From Peribolospora baueri (lineage: Eukaryota > Basidiomycota > Peribolosporomycetes > Peribolosporales > Peribolosporaceae): 64,000 nt of DNA. Position 1 is the first letter of the stretch; every line of letters begins with the position of its first letter. Where the stretch lies: NCBI GenBank assembly GCA_029717555.1, contig JAMDHS010000022.1, forward strand, positions 62,001-126,000, given 5' to 3'. Shown piece after piece: positions 43,509 through 54,820 of the stretch. A program made the position numbers and the translations under genes. Below the pieces are notes generated by a model. That model saw nothing but the letters and a program-made list of their open reading frames with translations. It was not told the origin of the DNA and searched no databases.

Positions 43509-46500
43509 TCACATCACCACACAATCCTTGTCCTCCAGCTTTTGGGCCTTGAATCCCATCTCCTCAAACGTCTGATACTTCTTCCCGCCGGCCCCCGTCG
43601 TCGTCTCTGCTCCTGCCGCGCGACCACCGTTCGCTCCACTGCTAGGTTGGCGAACGTTGTTCCCCGCCGGCGGCCTCCCGCCTCTACCGCCCCCAGCACC
43701 TCCAACATTGGACCGGGCCTGCGCTTGGGCTTGGGCCTGCGGAGGGGCCACAGGCGCATCGACGAGGCTGAACCCGCGTCCATGGCGCGTCTCCACGGGC
43801 ACCGAGTTGGCATGCCCGAGGCCATGGCCGGGCGGTCGGACGGCGCCGACGCCAAAGCCGCCGGACATCTGATGTTTCAACACAGGTCGAGACGCCGTCG
43901 CCGCCGCCGGGGGCCCGACGACCGATGGGGGCGAAGATGCGGGATGCGAAGACGGGCCGTATCCGCCCGGCTGCTGCTGCTGTTGCTGCTGGGGTGCTCC
44001 CAATGGCCCAGCAGCGATGCGCGTGTTGGCGGGAGCGGCGGCGGGGAAAGACTGCCAAGCGGCCATCTCAGCTTGCTTAAGGGTGCGCCTCCTCGCCAGC
44101 TCGTTCCTTCCTCCAGCGGCGGCGGCCGGGCCGCCAGCGCCAGCCTCCTTCTCGCTCTTGAGCCTGGCCTGGGTCAGCTTGCGCTGGAGCTTGTTATCCA
44201 CGTGGGCCTCGTGTTCGGTGCGCGAGAGTGGCGTCGCGTCCGGCTTGCCGAGCGCTTCCAGGCGCTCCTTGGCGTCCGCGTTGCCTTGAGCGGCGGCCTG
44301 CGCGGCGAGAAGAGGGGCAAAAAAAAAGAAAAAGAGAAAAAGAGAAAAAGAGAAAAAAGAAAGAAAGAAAGAAAAAGAAAAAGAATAGAATAGAATAGAA
44401 TAGAATGGAATAGAATAGAATAGAATATAATAGAATAGAATAAAAGAAAAAAAGAGCGAGCCTAGTAAGCACAAATCCCAACTCAGACCAAAAGCCAAAG
44501 AGACAAGCCGCACTTGCCTTTTCGTACCACTCCCTGGCCGCTTTCACATCCTTCTTGCATCCGACGCCGACCTCGTAGTAATAAGCGAGGGCGAACTGAG
44601 CGGGGGCGGCGGGGGCGGTCAGTTCAAGATCGATCTGGGATAGACGGATGCGGTCCGAAGCTCACCTCGCCACTCGCGAGCCCCTTCACGGCAGCCTTGT
44701 CAGCCAAAGTAAACGCGAGATTTTCATTCTTCTCAAAGAGCCCCTCGGCGCCACAGAGGAACCACCTGGAGAGGGCGAGAGCGGATTGGGCGTCGCCTCC
44801 TTGGCTCGCCAAGCTGTAGTACTGGACGCTCAACAGCGGGTCGAACGGGCATCCTAGCTGGGCGTACTCGTGCAGGTAGCCCATCTTGTACTGCGCCGGG
44901 GCGAAATTGAGGTAGGCGGCTCTTTCGATGCGTCGGCGCGCCTCGGATTCGAGCGTCGGACGCGGGTTGGACGGGTCGGGAACGGGGACGATGAGATGCT
45001 TGGGAATGTCCACATGGTCAAATTCGCCGGCGAGGAGCATGCCGTAGATGTACGCCGGCTGAGGCGTATCCAGATCCGCCCTGTCGGCCGCAGAACGGAG
45101 GAGCGTGATGGCACGTGCAGGGTCGGGGGTCAAACTGAGCTGGCCGAGAAGGCTGGCCATGCCCATGCGCTGAAGGTCGAATGCGCATTGACACGCGAGT
45201 CGGCGAGAATCAGAAGAGTCTTCACGATCAGCGAGGATTCAACGACCTTTACGACCCTCGCTGCCAAATCAAAGGGAAAAGCAAGCCGACGCTCACGTAG
45301 ATGCACCCGCAGTCGCCCTTCTCAACGCCCCTCTCATATGCGTCCTTGGCTCTCTTCACATCTCCGAGCACCTCGTAGTCCCTAGCGATGCGGAACCAAG
45401 CGGGCGCCCAACCGGAGCGAGCGGCAAGCTCAAAGTCACTGAACGCGGCCTTGAGGTTGCGGGGGCAGTAGGAGGGGAACGAGCCTGAGGCGTTCAGGTC
45501 GCCGCGGAGGTAGAGGGCTTCGGGTACGGGAGAGGGCTTGGAGGCCGCATCGAGGATCTGTGCATGGAGGAGGCGGGGATGGAAAGAAAAGACGGGGAGA
45601 AGGCAAGAAAAAAGTGGCAAGAAAAGCAGGCATCCGTCAGCGCTCGCCGGTCCAGGGAGCCTGTGACGCTAACAGGACGACTCACGATGCGGATCGCTTC
45701 ATCGGTATACTTGACGCAAGTCGCATCGGTGATCTTGCCTCCGGCTGCCGGCGCGGCCAGGCCGGCGACGTCGGGGGAGGCATCGGCGCCGAAGTGCCTC
45801 CTCTCGACGTACTTGAGGACCTGCTTGGCCCAGCCGAGCTTGCGTTGCTCGTCGGCGCTGGCAAAGGCCCTCTCACGCATCGAGGTGAGCGAGGGCATGT
45901 CCGGGAGCGGGGCGGCGAGGAGGGGCGGATCTTGAGAGGAGGCGGCGGAGAGGGAGGAGGAGGAGGCATTGGGGGGTGGAGTGTTGGAGAAGCGGGTGTT
46001 GGGGAGAGAGGTGGTGGAAGCAGACGGAAGGGTGGAGGAAGCGTAGCGACTGTGGCGTTGTTGAGACGGTGGGCCGTTGGCGGTCGGCTTGGCGAGCAAG
46101 CCCATCTCGGAGACGTACGACGGCCGTCGATCGCCGAGGGGCGGCGGTGGATGATGGGCGGGGGAAGGAGAAGGACGACGGTCGTAGAGGGAGAGATCGG
46201 AGAGGCTGCTGGAGAAAGGTCGATCGGCGGCGACGACGTAGGCGTTGGTGTTGGGACGGATGTGGTAGGATTGGGAGGAGGAGGCGGAGGAGGCTGCGGA
46301 AAAGGCGCTCATAGGCCTCGGGCCTCCGAGCGTGGCGGGGGCAGGACGGGGCGAGCCTTGGAAGTGCGGCGGGCCGTTGTCAGCGGGGCCGAGGGCGAAG
46401 CCGGCGGGAGGGAAGGCGGAAGGGTTGGGCGAGGAGGCGCGGTAGGCGGCGTCGACGGGGACACTTGGGAGGAAGCGGCGAGGGGTGGGCGCGACGAGGT

Positions 46501-46714
46501 CGGCCTTGGCTTTGGCTTGCTCCTGTAGACGGCGCTCGCGAGCAAGGACGTCAGGCGGGAGATGAGGGACGGGGGGAGGTGGGTGTGGATGTGGAGCGGG
46601 GTAAGAAGAGGCAAAGGCGGTGGTGGTAGATGGAGGGCCGTAGAAGCCTGGCGGGTGGGGAGGCAGAGGCGGCGGGTTGGCCATGGGTTGTATGTGCAGT
46701 GGTGTTGATGCCAA
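43509..46714 (-). CDS. SKT5: Skt5/Chs4 chitin synthase activator with CAAX box
   Basis: Multi-exon minus-strand gene. A Pro/Ser-rich N terminus of about 250 residues (MASTPLHIQPMANPPPLPPH...) precedes LGWAKQVLKYVERRHFG. Sel1-like repeats follow: EALYLRGDLNASGSFP, AFSDFELAARSGWAPAWFRI, AKDAYERGVEKGDCGC, YLNFAPAQYKMGYLHEYAQ, DAQSALALSRWFLCGAEGLF and VKAAREWYEKA. A Gly/Gln/Ala-rich tail ends in CVVM, a CAAX prenylation box (a terminal Met favours farnesylation). In yeast Skt5 recruits and activates chitin synthase III at the bud neck, and its prenylation helps localisation. The upstream Met at 46714 was chosen because it precedes the next Met (46684) in frame with similar composition. Confidence 0.88.
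44320..44456 (-). repeat. Purine microsatellite (GAAAA / TAGAA units) inside an SKT5 intron
   Basis: AGAAAA units are followed by about ten TAGAA pentanucleotides in the intron between the Sel1 and tail exons. On the coding strand this is a pyrimidine tract. The Phe/Tyr/Ser-rich ORF here is a repeat artefact. Confidence 0.85.
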
Positions 46715-47544
46715 GGATGGGATGGATGATCGAGGGAGAAGGAGCGATCGCGGTCGCCTTGTCGACTAGAGACGGGAGAGCAGGGTAACGAGGGGTTGGA
46801 TGGGACGCTGTATGCGTTTCGTTTAGTTGCGTTGCGTTGCGATTCGTTTCCTTTCCTTGCTTCTTTTCTTATTATTTCTTTTTCGACTACGGCGACGAAA
46901 AGGGGCGACGGGGGAATGTGAAGCGACGCGGTTGCTTGGCTGGGTGGGGAAGAGAGGGGCGGAGAATTCGGAGGAGCGGTGGCTGGACGGCGAAGGAGAT
47001 GGTGGTGGTGGTGGTGCCGGTGATGGAGGATGGGAAAGAACGAGGACGAGGACGGAAGGCGAGAGCGTAAGCGACAGCGACAGCGAGGGCGATGGCGATG
47101 GCGACAGGCTGGAACGAAAAGCGATGCTCGAGTCGTTCCCTCGCTCACTCCCTGCGGAGGCGGTGACCCAAGGCCGAGCCAAGCCAACTAACAGCCAACC
47201 CAAGCGAGCCTACGAAAATAATCCAGGGCGCTGCGGAGCGCTCGCATGCGCCCGCCACGTGGCTCGCGGTCGACCGACCCAGCGGAGGTCATGCAACGAG
47301 TCGAGGCCCAGCCGCAGGTTCCGCCGTCGCCCGTGCGGCAGAAGGAAGAAAGATGGATGGGCGTAAAGAACAGGGCGAAGCACAACACAGCACGGCACAG
47401 CATAGCATCGCGGCCGACGTGGATGTCCGGAGTTAACAAAGTAAACACGTCGTCGATCATACGCCCGTACATCCATCCAACCGAGTCACGCATCCACGCA
47501 CGACCTCCTCGCCAGCCCACCCCCCCGCCTCGTACTAACAAACA
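46715..47544. other. Region between SKT5 start and the carrier stop
   Basis: 830 bases of promoter/leader for SKT5 and 3' UTR of the next gene on the same strand. Low-complexity ORFs (46827-47366 and antisense) reflect purine/pyrimidine tracts. No supported gene. Confidence 0.5.
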
Positions 47545-50500
47545 TCACCCCTTCAGCTCATCCAACTCGCCAATAAGCAGCGCAGCCAAGACGAGCAACA
47601 CGGTAACAGGCGCCGCAAGGAGCGCATAAGACACAAAGATCGTACGGCTGATCAGCCGAGGTAGCGTCGATGTTGGCGTCAATGTCGGTGACTTGGACGC
47701 GATTTGCGCCAGTGTCAGTGCCGGTGGGGAGCCGATTAGGAGGCAGGCCGATGTGATGAAGATTGGGTCTGCGAGGACAAACAGATAGATTGATAGACAA
47801 ACAGAAAGACAGGTCGGTCACCCAGTCGAGTCACTCTTGGCCAGAACGAAATCAACCTACCATCGGCCACATTCCGCCTCGTCTTGATCGCCCACCAGGC
47901 CAGCACGGGCACGAGGACCAACGGAGTGAGGACCATCCTCGAGAACACCGCCACCGCCACCGTCCTACCTTCTCCCCTCGCCATCGTCCTCCCTCTTCCC
48001 CTTTCCCTCTCCGCCACCGCCGCAGGGGCTGGACTGTTGGACGAGGAAGCCGTATCAGCGGAAGCGGACCACCGCCGTCGCTCCACCTCGTCCAACGACG
48101 CCTTGCCACGCAGCTTGGCTGAGCCAAACGACAGCGGTGATGATGCCGCCGTCGTCGTCGCCGACGAAGGCGGTGACCGGCGGGCCGGAGTGCGTGCCCG
48201 TGCTTGCCCTCTCGACGCCGCCGCGACGGCCGCAGAGGGCGGCGTGGGAGACGGCTCGCTGTAGAAATAGGCTGGATGGAGAAAGAAAGAGACGATGAGC
48301 GTGCCCATTCTTTCTTTTGGACGACCGTCGGAAAACTCACATCCGAGCGTCAAGAGCGTGAGAGGGATGCTGCAATCTGTTCCAACGGGTGCGCGGCGAA
48401 ACGCAAGAGTCAGCTAGCTCAGCTCAGCGACGAGGGGAAAAAGCCAGACCAGACCTTGGCGGCTGACTCACCGCCGGCGGACTGTAAAGCGCCTCTGAGT
48501 GGCGTCAAGCGTGCCAAGAAGGTTTGTAACGGACCGATGCTCGCCACCAACAGCGATGCGATGGCCGCGTACCTGCGACCGGCCGCGTATAGGAAGGAGA
48601 GACCGGGGGGGGGGGGGAACAACAGAGTCAGCGAGGGCGGGCAACCAAGATTTTCGTCCGTGACGTAAAAAGGAAAATAGAAATGGAAAAAAAAAGACAG
48701 CGCCGACGCACATGGGCATGGTGCAAAATGCGTTCACCCTCTTCGCCGTCCTCCTCACCACCTTCCACGCGCTCCTCCCAGCCCCCACGGTCCTCCTCCG
48801 CAAGCAGCGGAGAAGAGACTGCAGCCGGGAGTGCGTCGGCTCGGTGACCAGGTCGCCTTGACCTCGGTGTCCGTGCTGGCTTCGGTGATGGAGACCAGGA
48901 GGAGGGGGACCCCATTCAGGGTCTGACATCCCTTCTTCTTCTTCTCTCTCCCTTTCCGCTCTTCGATAACCATATCGGCCCTCCTCCTCCTCCTCCTCCA
49001 TCTCTACCACCTCATCCTCATTCGTTACTTCCTCTTCCTCCTCCTCATCCGCAGCAGCAGTCGACAAAGACGTCGTAGACGGCACGGGGCTGTTGGGGAA
49101 CGAGCGCCAGACGGGACCGTTGTGTCGTCCAGCACGTCCTCCTCCTCCGAGCCTTGACGCCGCGGGAGGGCGCAACGAGGCAGAACGGCCCGTGCCGTTG
49201 GCGCCCGTCCGACCCAACAGCGCTGCCTCCTCCTCTTCTTCCCCCGCCCTTTCGTCCTCCCTCATCCTTCCCCCGCCGTCCTCCTCCTCCCACCGCTCGT
49301 CGTCCTCGTCTTCTCCCCGGTGCGGGAGGCGGTCCACAGCGTCGAAACAAGGCGTAGGAGGGGCCTCTTCAGCCGCCTGGAGGAGGTGTGCGCCGACAGA
49401 CCAGCGAAGGACTTGGCCTGGCATAGAAGAGAAGATGGGGTAGGGAGGAAAAAGAAGAAAGACGGAGAGACGGAAAAACAAAAGCCGTTAAAGAAACGAT
49501 GAGACGAGTCCACGGCGGCGAGCGCTCACCGAGGGTGGAGAAAAGGACCATGCTGTAGGAAGGAGAGCAACGGCGGGCGATCGCGACGCGGGTCAGTGTC
49601 AAGCTTGCCTGCCTAATCGGAACGAGGCGGGGCTCGGTAGGAGAGAAAGGAGGGGAGCGAGGTTAGGCAGGCGGACGGGACTCACTACGTGAGCGCGCGA
49701 CCGAGCATAGCAGACGGGTTGTCATTGGGCATCCATTTCAAACCGGGCACCGTGCCGATCATGGACTGTGTGAAAGAAAGGGAAGAAAATAGTCTGAGCG
49801 GGCCTTTGCTCCCTCCTCCGCCGTCCCGGGCGTCGCGCGAGGAAGAGGGGTAGACAGACCTGCATGAGGGCGACGGGCAAAGAATTGCTATTGGGCGAGA
49901 TGGCGCAGGCGATGGCAAAGTTGCGCTGCGGCCTGGTGAGTCGGAAGACGGCGGAGAGGAGGTACGAGGTGGCGGCTGAGACCTGTGGTTGGGGAGGGAG
50001 AAGACGAAAAATGGATGGGCAGGGCCAAGGATGCTCAACAAGGGCCGTGCGCACAGCAGATGGTGGAAAAGCGACGCGATCGAAAAAGCGGCGAGCGCGC
50101 GCGTCTGGGGGGACCGTCGACGCACCAAGGTAACAGCTAGCCAACCGGCGGGAACGGACCATAGCTCGAGGAGTTTTTGTGGCGAGAGGGCGAAGGCGAT
50201 CTTGGAGAAAAGGAGGGAGGTGGTGAGCGTGGAGACGTTGATGCGGTTGAGGCGCTGTCCGTGGGGGGGGGGGATGGAACGGGAGGCAGATAAGGGATAA
50301 GGACGCGGACACGGGTCGGAGTCGGTGGAGTCGGTGGCAGGTGGCAGAGGGATGAAAAAGGGCCTCACCGCCTGCGTCTGCTTGTCGAGGATGCCTCTGC
50401 GGGCCAGAAAGTAGCCGACGACGGCGATGATGGCCACCTGGAGAACGGACTGTGCTGTTGCTGTTGGGGGTGATCCAAAGATGTGAGAGGGAGGTGAGGA

Positions 50501-50600
50501 TGAGAGTCTGTCCGATCCGACCCCATCGCTCGCGCGCTCGCTCGCTCACCTGAGAGGAGCGTTGACACGAGGGGGTTCTTGGACGAGGTGGTGACGGCCA
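47545..50600 (-). CDS. PILS/auxin-efflux-carrier-like membrane transporter
   Basis: Multi-exon minus-strand gene, ATG at 50600 (MAVTTSSKNPLVSTLLS), TGA at 47545-47547. Characteristic N-terminal blocks: QVAIIAVVGYFLARRGILDK, LNRINVSTLTTSLLFSKIAF, RLTRPQRNFAIACAISPNSN, SLPVALMQSMIGTVPGLKW and AMLGRALTYMVLFSTLG. These match fungal members of the membrane transport protein family related to plant PILS/PIN carriers (S. cerevisiae Ecm3/YLR152C-like). A very long acidic, poly-Glu hydrophilic loop separates the two helix bundles. The C-terminal half has YAAIASLLVASIGPLQTFLA, TVAVAVFSRMVLTPLVLVPV and the final helices ending FVSYALLAAPVTVLLVLAA. ER or plasma membrane; the substrate is unknown in fungi. 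The second cytosolic loop (Ser/Ala/Arg-rich) is also long. Confidence 0.88.
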
Positions 50601-51310
50601 TAGCGCCGGGGGGAGGGCGCTCGGCTGGAGACGAGGAAGGAGTCGGGCGGCGATGTGAGAGGGTGGCAGGGAGGAAGAGGAAGGAGGACGAGGTGATTCT
50701 TGTCAAATATCTCCGTATCTGTGATCTCTCTGTGGCCCGGTCGACTCTCTTCATCCATTTACTCTGTCGCGATTGTCTAACATGATCATAAATCCGTCCC
50801 TTTCCATCCTGCGCCCCTCATCCACCTCCTCCATCTCTCCCTCCCTCCCCCGTCTCCCTCCTGCTCCCCCGCTGTCATCGCTTTCGACGCTCGCCAAGCT
50901 CTGGCCGCCATCATCATCTCATCGCCAAGTAGGCCCCCGCAAAGGCCAAGCAGGCCACGCCGGCCAAGCAAGGGACGAGGCCGAGTATTGACGACGTCGC
51001 AACACGTAAATCAAATTACACCTTCGAGCCGCTTTTGTTTCGAAACGCTGCGCAGAAGCCACGTGGCACCGGCCTTGGCGGCGCACGTGCTGGCGGAGCC
51101 AAGAATACGTGCCCGAGTCAGGCCGAGCCAAGATGTCCCAGCGGTCGTGCACGCGATGTAGTAGGATTGACTCGAGTCACGTGCACCAGCACCTTCGGCC
51201 TTGCCTTGGGCCTTGCTGGACGTCTAGACGGCTTTGCGTCGCCTTGGCCACTCCCACTGTCGTCAACGCAGCCAGCCCAGCGCTCGCCTCTTTGCTCACC
51301 TTCGCGCGCC
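50601..51310. other. Divergent promoter between the carrier and the AsnRS gene
   Basis: 710 bases. CCAAGCAGGCCACGCCGGCC-like GC repeats occur near 50940-50970. No TATA box is obvious and no ORF can be supported. Confidence 0.5.
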
Positions 51311-53596
51311 ATGCTCGCCCGGACGACGTGCGTCCTCTCCACCCATGGCGCGCGCACGATCGACCCGAGCCGCCTGCCTCGAACGGCGGCGGCGACGACG
51401 ACGACGACGACGAGAGCGTTGCACTTGACGATCCGTCAGGCTCTCCAGCGTCATCGCTCTCCTTCGTCGGCCTCCTCCGTTCCAGATCCGTCCCTGTCAT
51501 TAGGACTGGGCGCAGAAGAGATCACCATTAGCGGATGGGTTCGCTCCGTGCGCAGACAGAAGCGACGCGCCTTTGTCGAGATCACCGACGGCTCTATCAC
51601 CGCGCCTTTCCAGTCCGTCGTCACACTCGATGGCGGTGATGCGCAAGACTGGACGGGTAGGTGAGCTGCTCTCCTTATCCTTGTTCCAAGGCTGTCAGAT
51701 GCGACAGCCTTACTGCCTGACGGAGAACAGCACTGCAAGGCTTGGCTCACTGTTTTGCCCTATCCCCTTCCTCCCTTCTTGCTCATTTCCCAACCCTTTC
51801 AGTTTGACCTCAGGCTCCTCTGTCTCTCTCACCGGATTCCTCAGGAATAGCCCAGGTAGAGGTCAGGACACGGAGCTGCAGGTCACGCGCATCAAGCTGC
51901 TCGGCGGGTCCGACCCTTCGGTGAGCCGGCGGAGCGCCGTGCAAGGTTAAACCGACCTCGTCTACACGACCCGTTCTGGCTGACCGACCCATGTGTAATT
52001 CCCGCTCCCATTCGCGACAGCGCTACCCTATCCAAAAGAAACGTCTTTCCCCTGAATTCCTCCGCTCTCAAGCTCACCTCCGTCCCCGCACCACCACCGG
52101 CGGCGCCGTGTTGCGGGTGAGAGATGCGCTGATGAGGGGCGTCCACGATTATTTTGAGGTGGGTCAAAGGGGTGATCCGGATCGGGTGTTTCGCGGATCT
52201 CGGCACGGCGGGCAGGTGAGCTGACAACCGATCCCTGCTTTTTTTTGTGGATTACCAGCAACATGACTTCGTTCACGTCCACACGCCCATCCTCACCTCC
52301 AACGACTGCGAAGGCGCTGGCGAAATGTTCCAGGTGTTGCCGCCCCAAGACCCTACCCCGTCCCTGTCTGCCCCTCATCCTTCCCCCTCGTCCTCCTCTA
52401 CACCGGACGGATCTCCTCTTCCACCGCTCCACCCGCCCGCGGATACCTTCTTCACCCCGCAAGCCCGACTCACAGTCTCCTCCCAGCTCCACCTCGAAGC
52501 CGTCTCCGCAAGCCTCGGCAGGGCATACACTCTCAGCCCTTGTTTTCGCGCCGAGCCTTCGCAGACGAATCGGCATCTCGCCGAGTTTTATATGCTCGAG
52601 GCCGAGATGAGCTTTGTAGGATTGGAACGGGAGCGGATAAGCGGACTTCATGGTGGCGATGGTGAGGATGGCGACGGTGGTGGTGTCCGGCGGCTGGAGG
52701 GGCGGGAGGACGGGTTGGAAGAGGTGATGGACGTCGTTGAAGGGTTTCTCAAGCATGCCGTGGGCTCGCTAATAGAGGTGGAAGGGACAACCGCTGCCGC
52801 CGGGAGAACGGCACGCTCGGCGAGAGCACTAGAGGACCTCCGACACCTCTTTGCGGCCGCGGAGGACTCCAAGAGCGAGGCTGAGATCGCTCGTCAAGAG
52901 CGACAGCGAGAGCAAAGAGGAGACCTTGGCGCCGCTTCCACCTCACCCCCGGTAGTCTCTTCCTCCGCCCCTCCTCTCACCCTTCTCGACTCCCTCTACG
53001 CCCACTTCACCCCCACCACCCCGCGCTGGCCCCGCCTAACCTACACCCAAGTTCTGACCCTCCTGCATGCCCACCATGCTCACACTCCTTTTATTACCGC
53101 CCCGCCGACGTGGGGGAAAGGTTTGGCCGCCGAGCACGAGAAGTGGCTCGCAGGAGAGCACGTGGGCGGGCCCGTGTTCGTGACGGACTACCCGAGGGCG
53201 ATCAAGCCATTTTACATGCGCGTCAACGATGCGCGATCGAATGCGGCGCAGGAGGAGGCAGTGACGGTCGCATGCTTTGACCTCCTCGTCCCCCGTCTCG
53301 GCGAGCTCGTGGGCGGCAGCCTCCGCGAGGAGCGTCTTGACGTGCTCCTCTCCTCCCCTCATCTCCCTGAAGCGATCAAGAAGGCACGAGACGACGGCGG
53401 CTCCCAGTCTCCTTCTCCGACTCGCTCCGCCCCGACACCGTCGCTAGACTGGTACCTCGACCTACGCCGCTACGGCACCGTCCCCCACGGAGGCTTCGGC
53501 GTCGGCTGGGAGAGACTCGTCGCCTTCGTCACTGGCGTCGACAACGTACGCGAAGCGACCGCATTTCCCAGGGCCGTGGGCGGTTTGAGATATTAG
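51311..53596 (+). CDS. Mitochondrial asparaginyl-tRNA synthetase
   Basis: Several exons, start at [20 protein letters not shown] (51311), stop at 53594-53596. The N terminus is Arg/Ser/Thr-rich with no acidic residues early on, a plausible mitochondrial presequence. The OB-fold anticodon-binding domain follows ([35 protein letters not shown], then [13 protein letters not shown]). The class IIb catalytic core shows [75 protein letters not shown] (motif 2) and [20 protein letters not shown] (motif 3). The combination SNDCEGAGE plus [11 protein letters not shown] is characteristic of AsnRS. It charges mitochondrial tRNA-Asn (homologue of yeast SLM5). The segment 52650-52960 is a hydrophilic insert between motif 2 and the end of the core. 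Confidence 0.92.
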
Positions 53597-54820
53597 ATCC
53601 GGCCCGGGGAACGTGGACGGGGACGAACGAAGAAGCGGGGGGGGGAGAGAATGAGTAGACTTACGTTCGTTGCTATGTATGTGTACGCGTGTCATATCGT
53701 CGTTAGAGGAGGGAACGAATGGACGGATGAATATAGCGCGCAGTTCCGTTCTTCGTCGTCTCGGTATGGCAGGTTCGGGAGATCAGCAGCGGACTTTTGG
53801 GTTATCCTGGGAGTCCTGGAGGACAGACTGGCTATGGTTATGGTTGCGGCTTCGACGACGACATAAATGACATGGCCGGTCGATTCTCTCCCTACCTCTC
53901 TCTCCCTTCCTGGTTGGCAAACCTGCTGTTATTCGAGCATCTTCCCTCTCTCTCTCAGTCAACGGGGCCGGTGTTCACTGTGGAGCGACGCCGTGTCGTC
54001 GCAGGGGCGACGGAGGATTGGGTTGGCAGATTGTATCCATGACCGAAAAGCTCGAGTCGAAGGTTGGTTGAAGAGAAGGGCGGGCTGGACGGTGAGGGAT
54101 TGTTTGTTTGTTTGTTTGTTTGTTTGTTTGTTTGTTTTTTGGAAACCCGGTCGGTCGCGTCCGTGTTCTTCCTCCCATCTTCGACGATCCTCGCTCTACC
54201 ACCCGCTTCCCTCCCTCCCTTCTCCACCTCTCAAATCGGTCTGAATGGAAAGGGCGCTGACGCAACAGGAATTCACACGAGGTCATTGTCGAGTAAATCT
54301 CTTGTGGCCGCACAAGCACACTTCTCCGCATGAGGGGATGGGTTGACGTACAAAGAGTACATTCGTACCATGTGCGTGTTCTTTTCTCCCCCCCCCCAAC
54401 CGAGCGCAGTTCCTCGTGAACGGCGACGGCGGCGCTGATGAGAGCGATCCGTCCGGAGGTCAGGTATGTACGTACTTGCGTTCCCCTCGAACCACAGCCG
54501 TCGCGGTCGCTCGCTCGAGCGGACGAACAAAATGCACAGGCGATCGAAAGCCCAAATCGTGTTCGGCGGAGGCGTTACCCGGAACACGGGACCGTCGAGG
54601 GCGCGGGAAACAAGCGCATGGATGGATTATCCGAATGGCCCAACTCCCTTCTTCTTCTCCTCCGCATGCCTGCCTACATGCCCTTTTCTATTTCGGAGAT
54701 CGTCGCGCACAGAGAATCGACGATCCCTCCCTCGCTAAACGAGATTGCAAATAGACACGCGAACCCCGTTCGCGAGACATGCCCATCCGATCCGACCTTC
54801 GCTCCGAGCGCCGCGATTCC
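53597..54820. other. 1.2-kb convergent region with TTTG repeat
   Basis: Between the stops of AsnRS and NAA30. The tetranucleotide TTTG repeats about nine times at 54101-54136. ORFs on both strands through it are low-complexity or unmotivated. No gene seen. Confidence 0.5.
54101..54136 (+). repeat. (GTTT) tetranucleotide repeat
   Basis: About nine perfect GTTT units between two convergent genes. The derived ORF (Cys-Leu-Phe-Val repeats) is an artefact. Confidence 0.9.

Noticed and set aside
43326-44393. Long plus-strand ORF (355 codons) antisense to SKT5
   Set aside because: It mirrors the minus-strand SKT5 tail exon and its repeats; its composition (Arg/Gly/Pro) is typical of a shadow frame of GC-rich coding DNA.
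44194-44547. Phe/Tyr/Ser-rich minus-strand ORF
   Set aside because: It is the translation of an intronic TTCTA/TTTTC microsatellite, bounded by splice signals of SKT5.
46309-47187. 292-codon minus-strand ORF overlapping the SKT5 start
   Set aside because: A different frame from SKT5; His/Pro/Ser low complexity arising from triplet and purine tracts.
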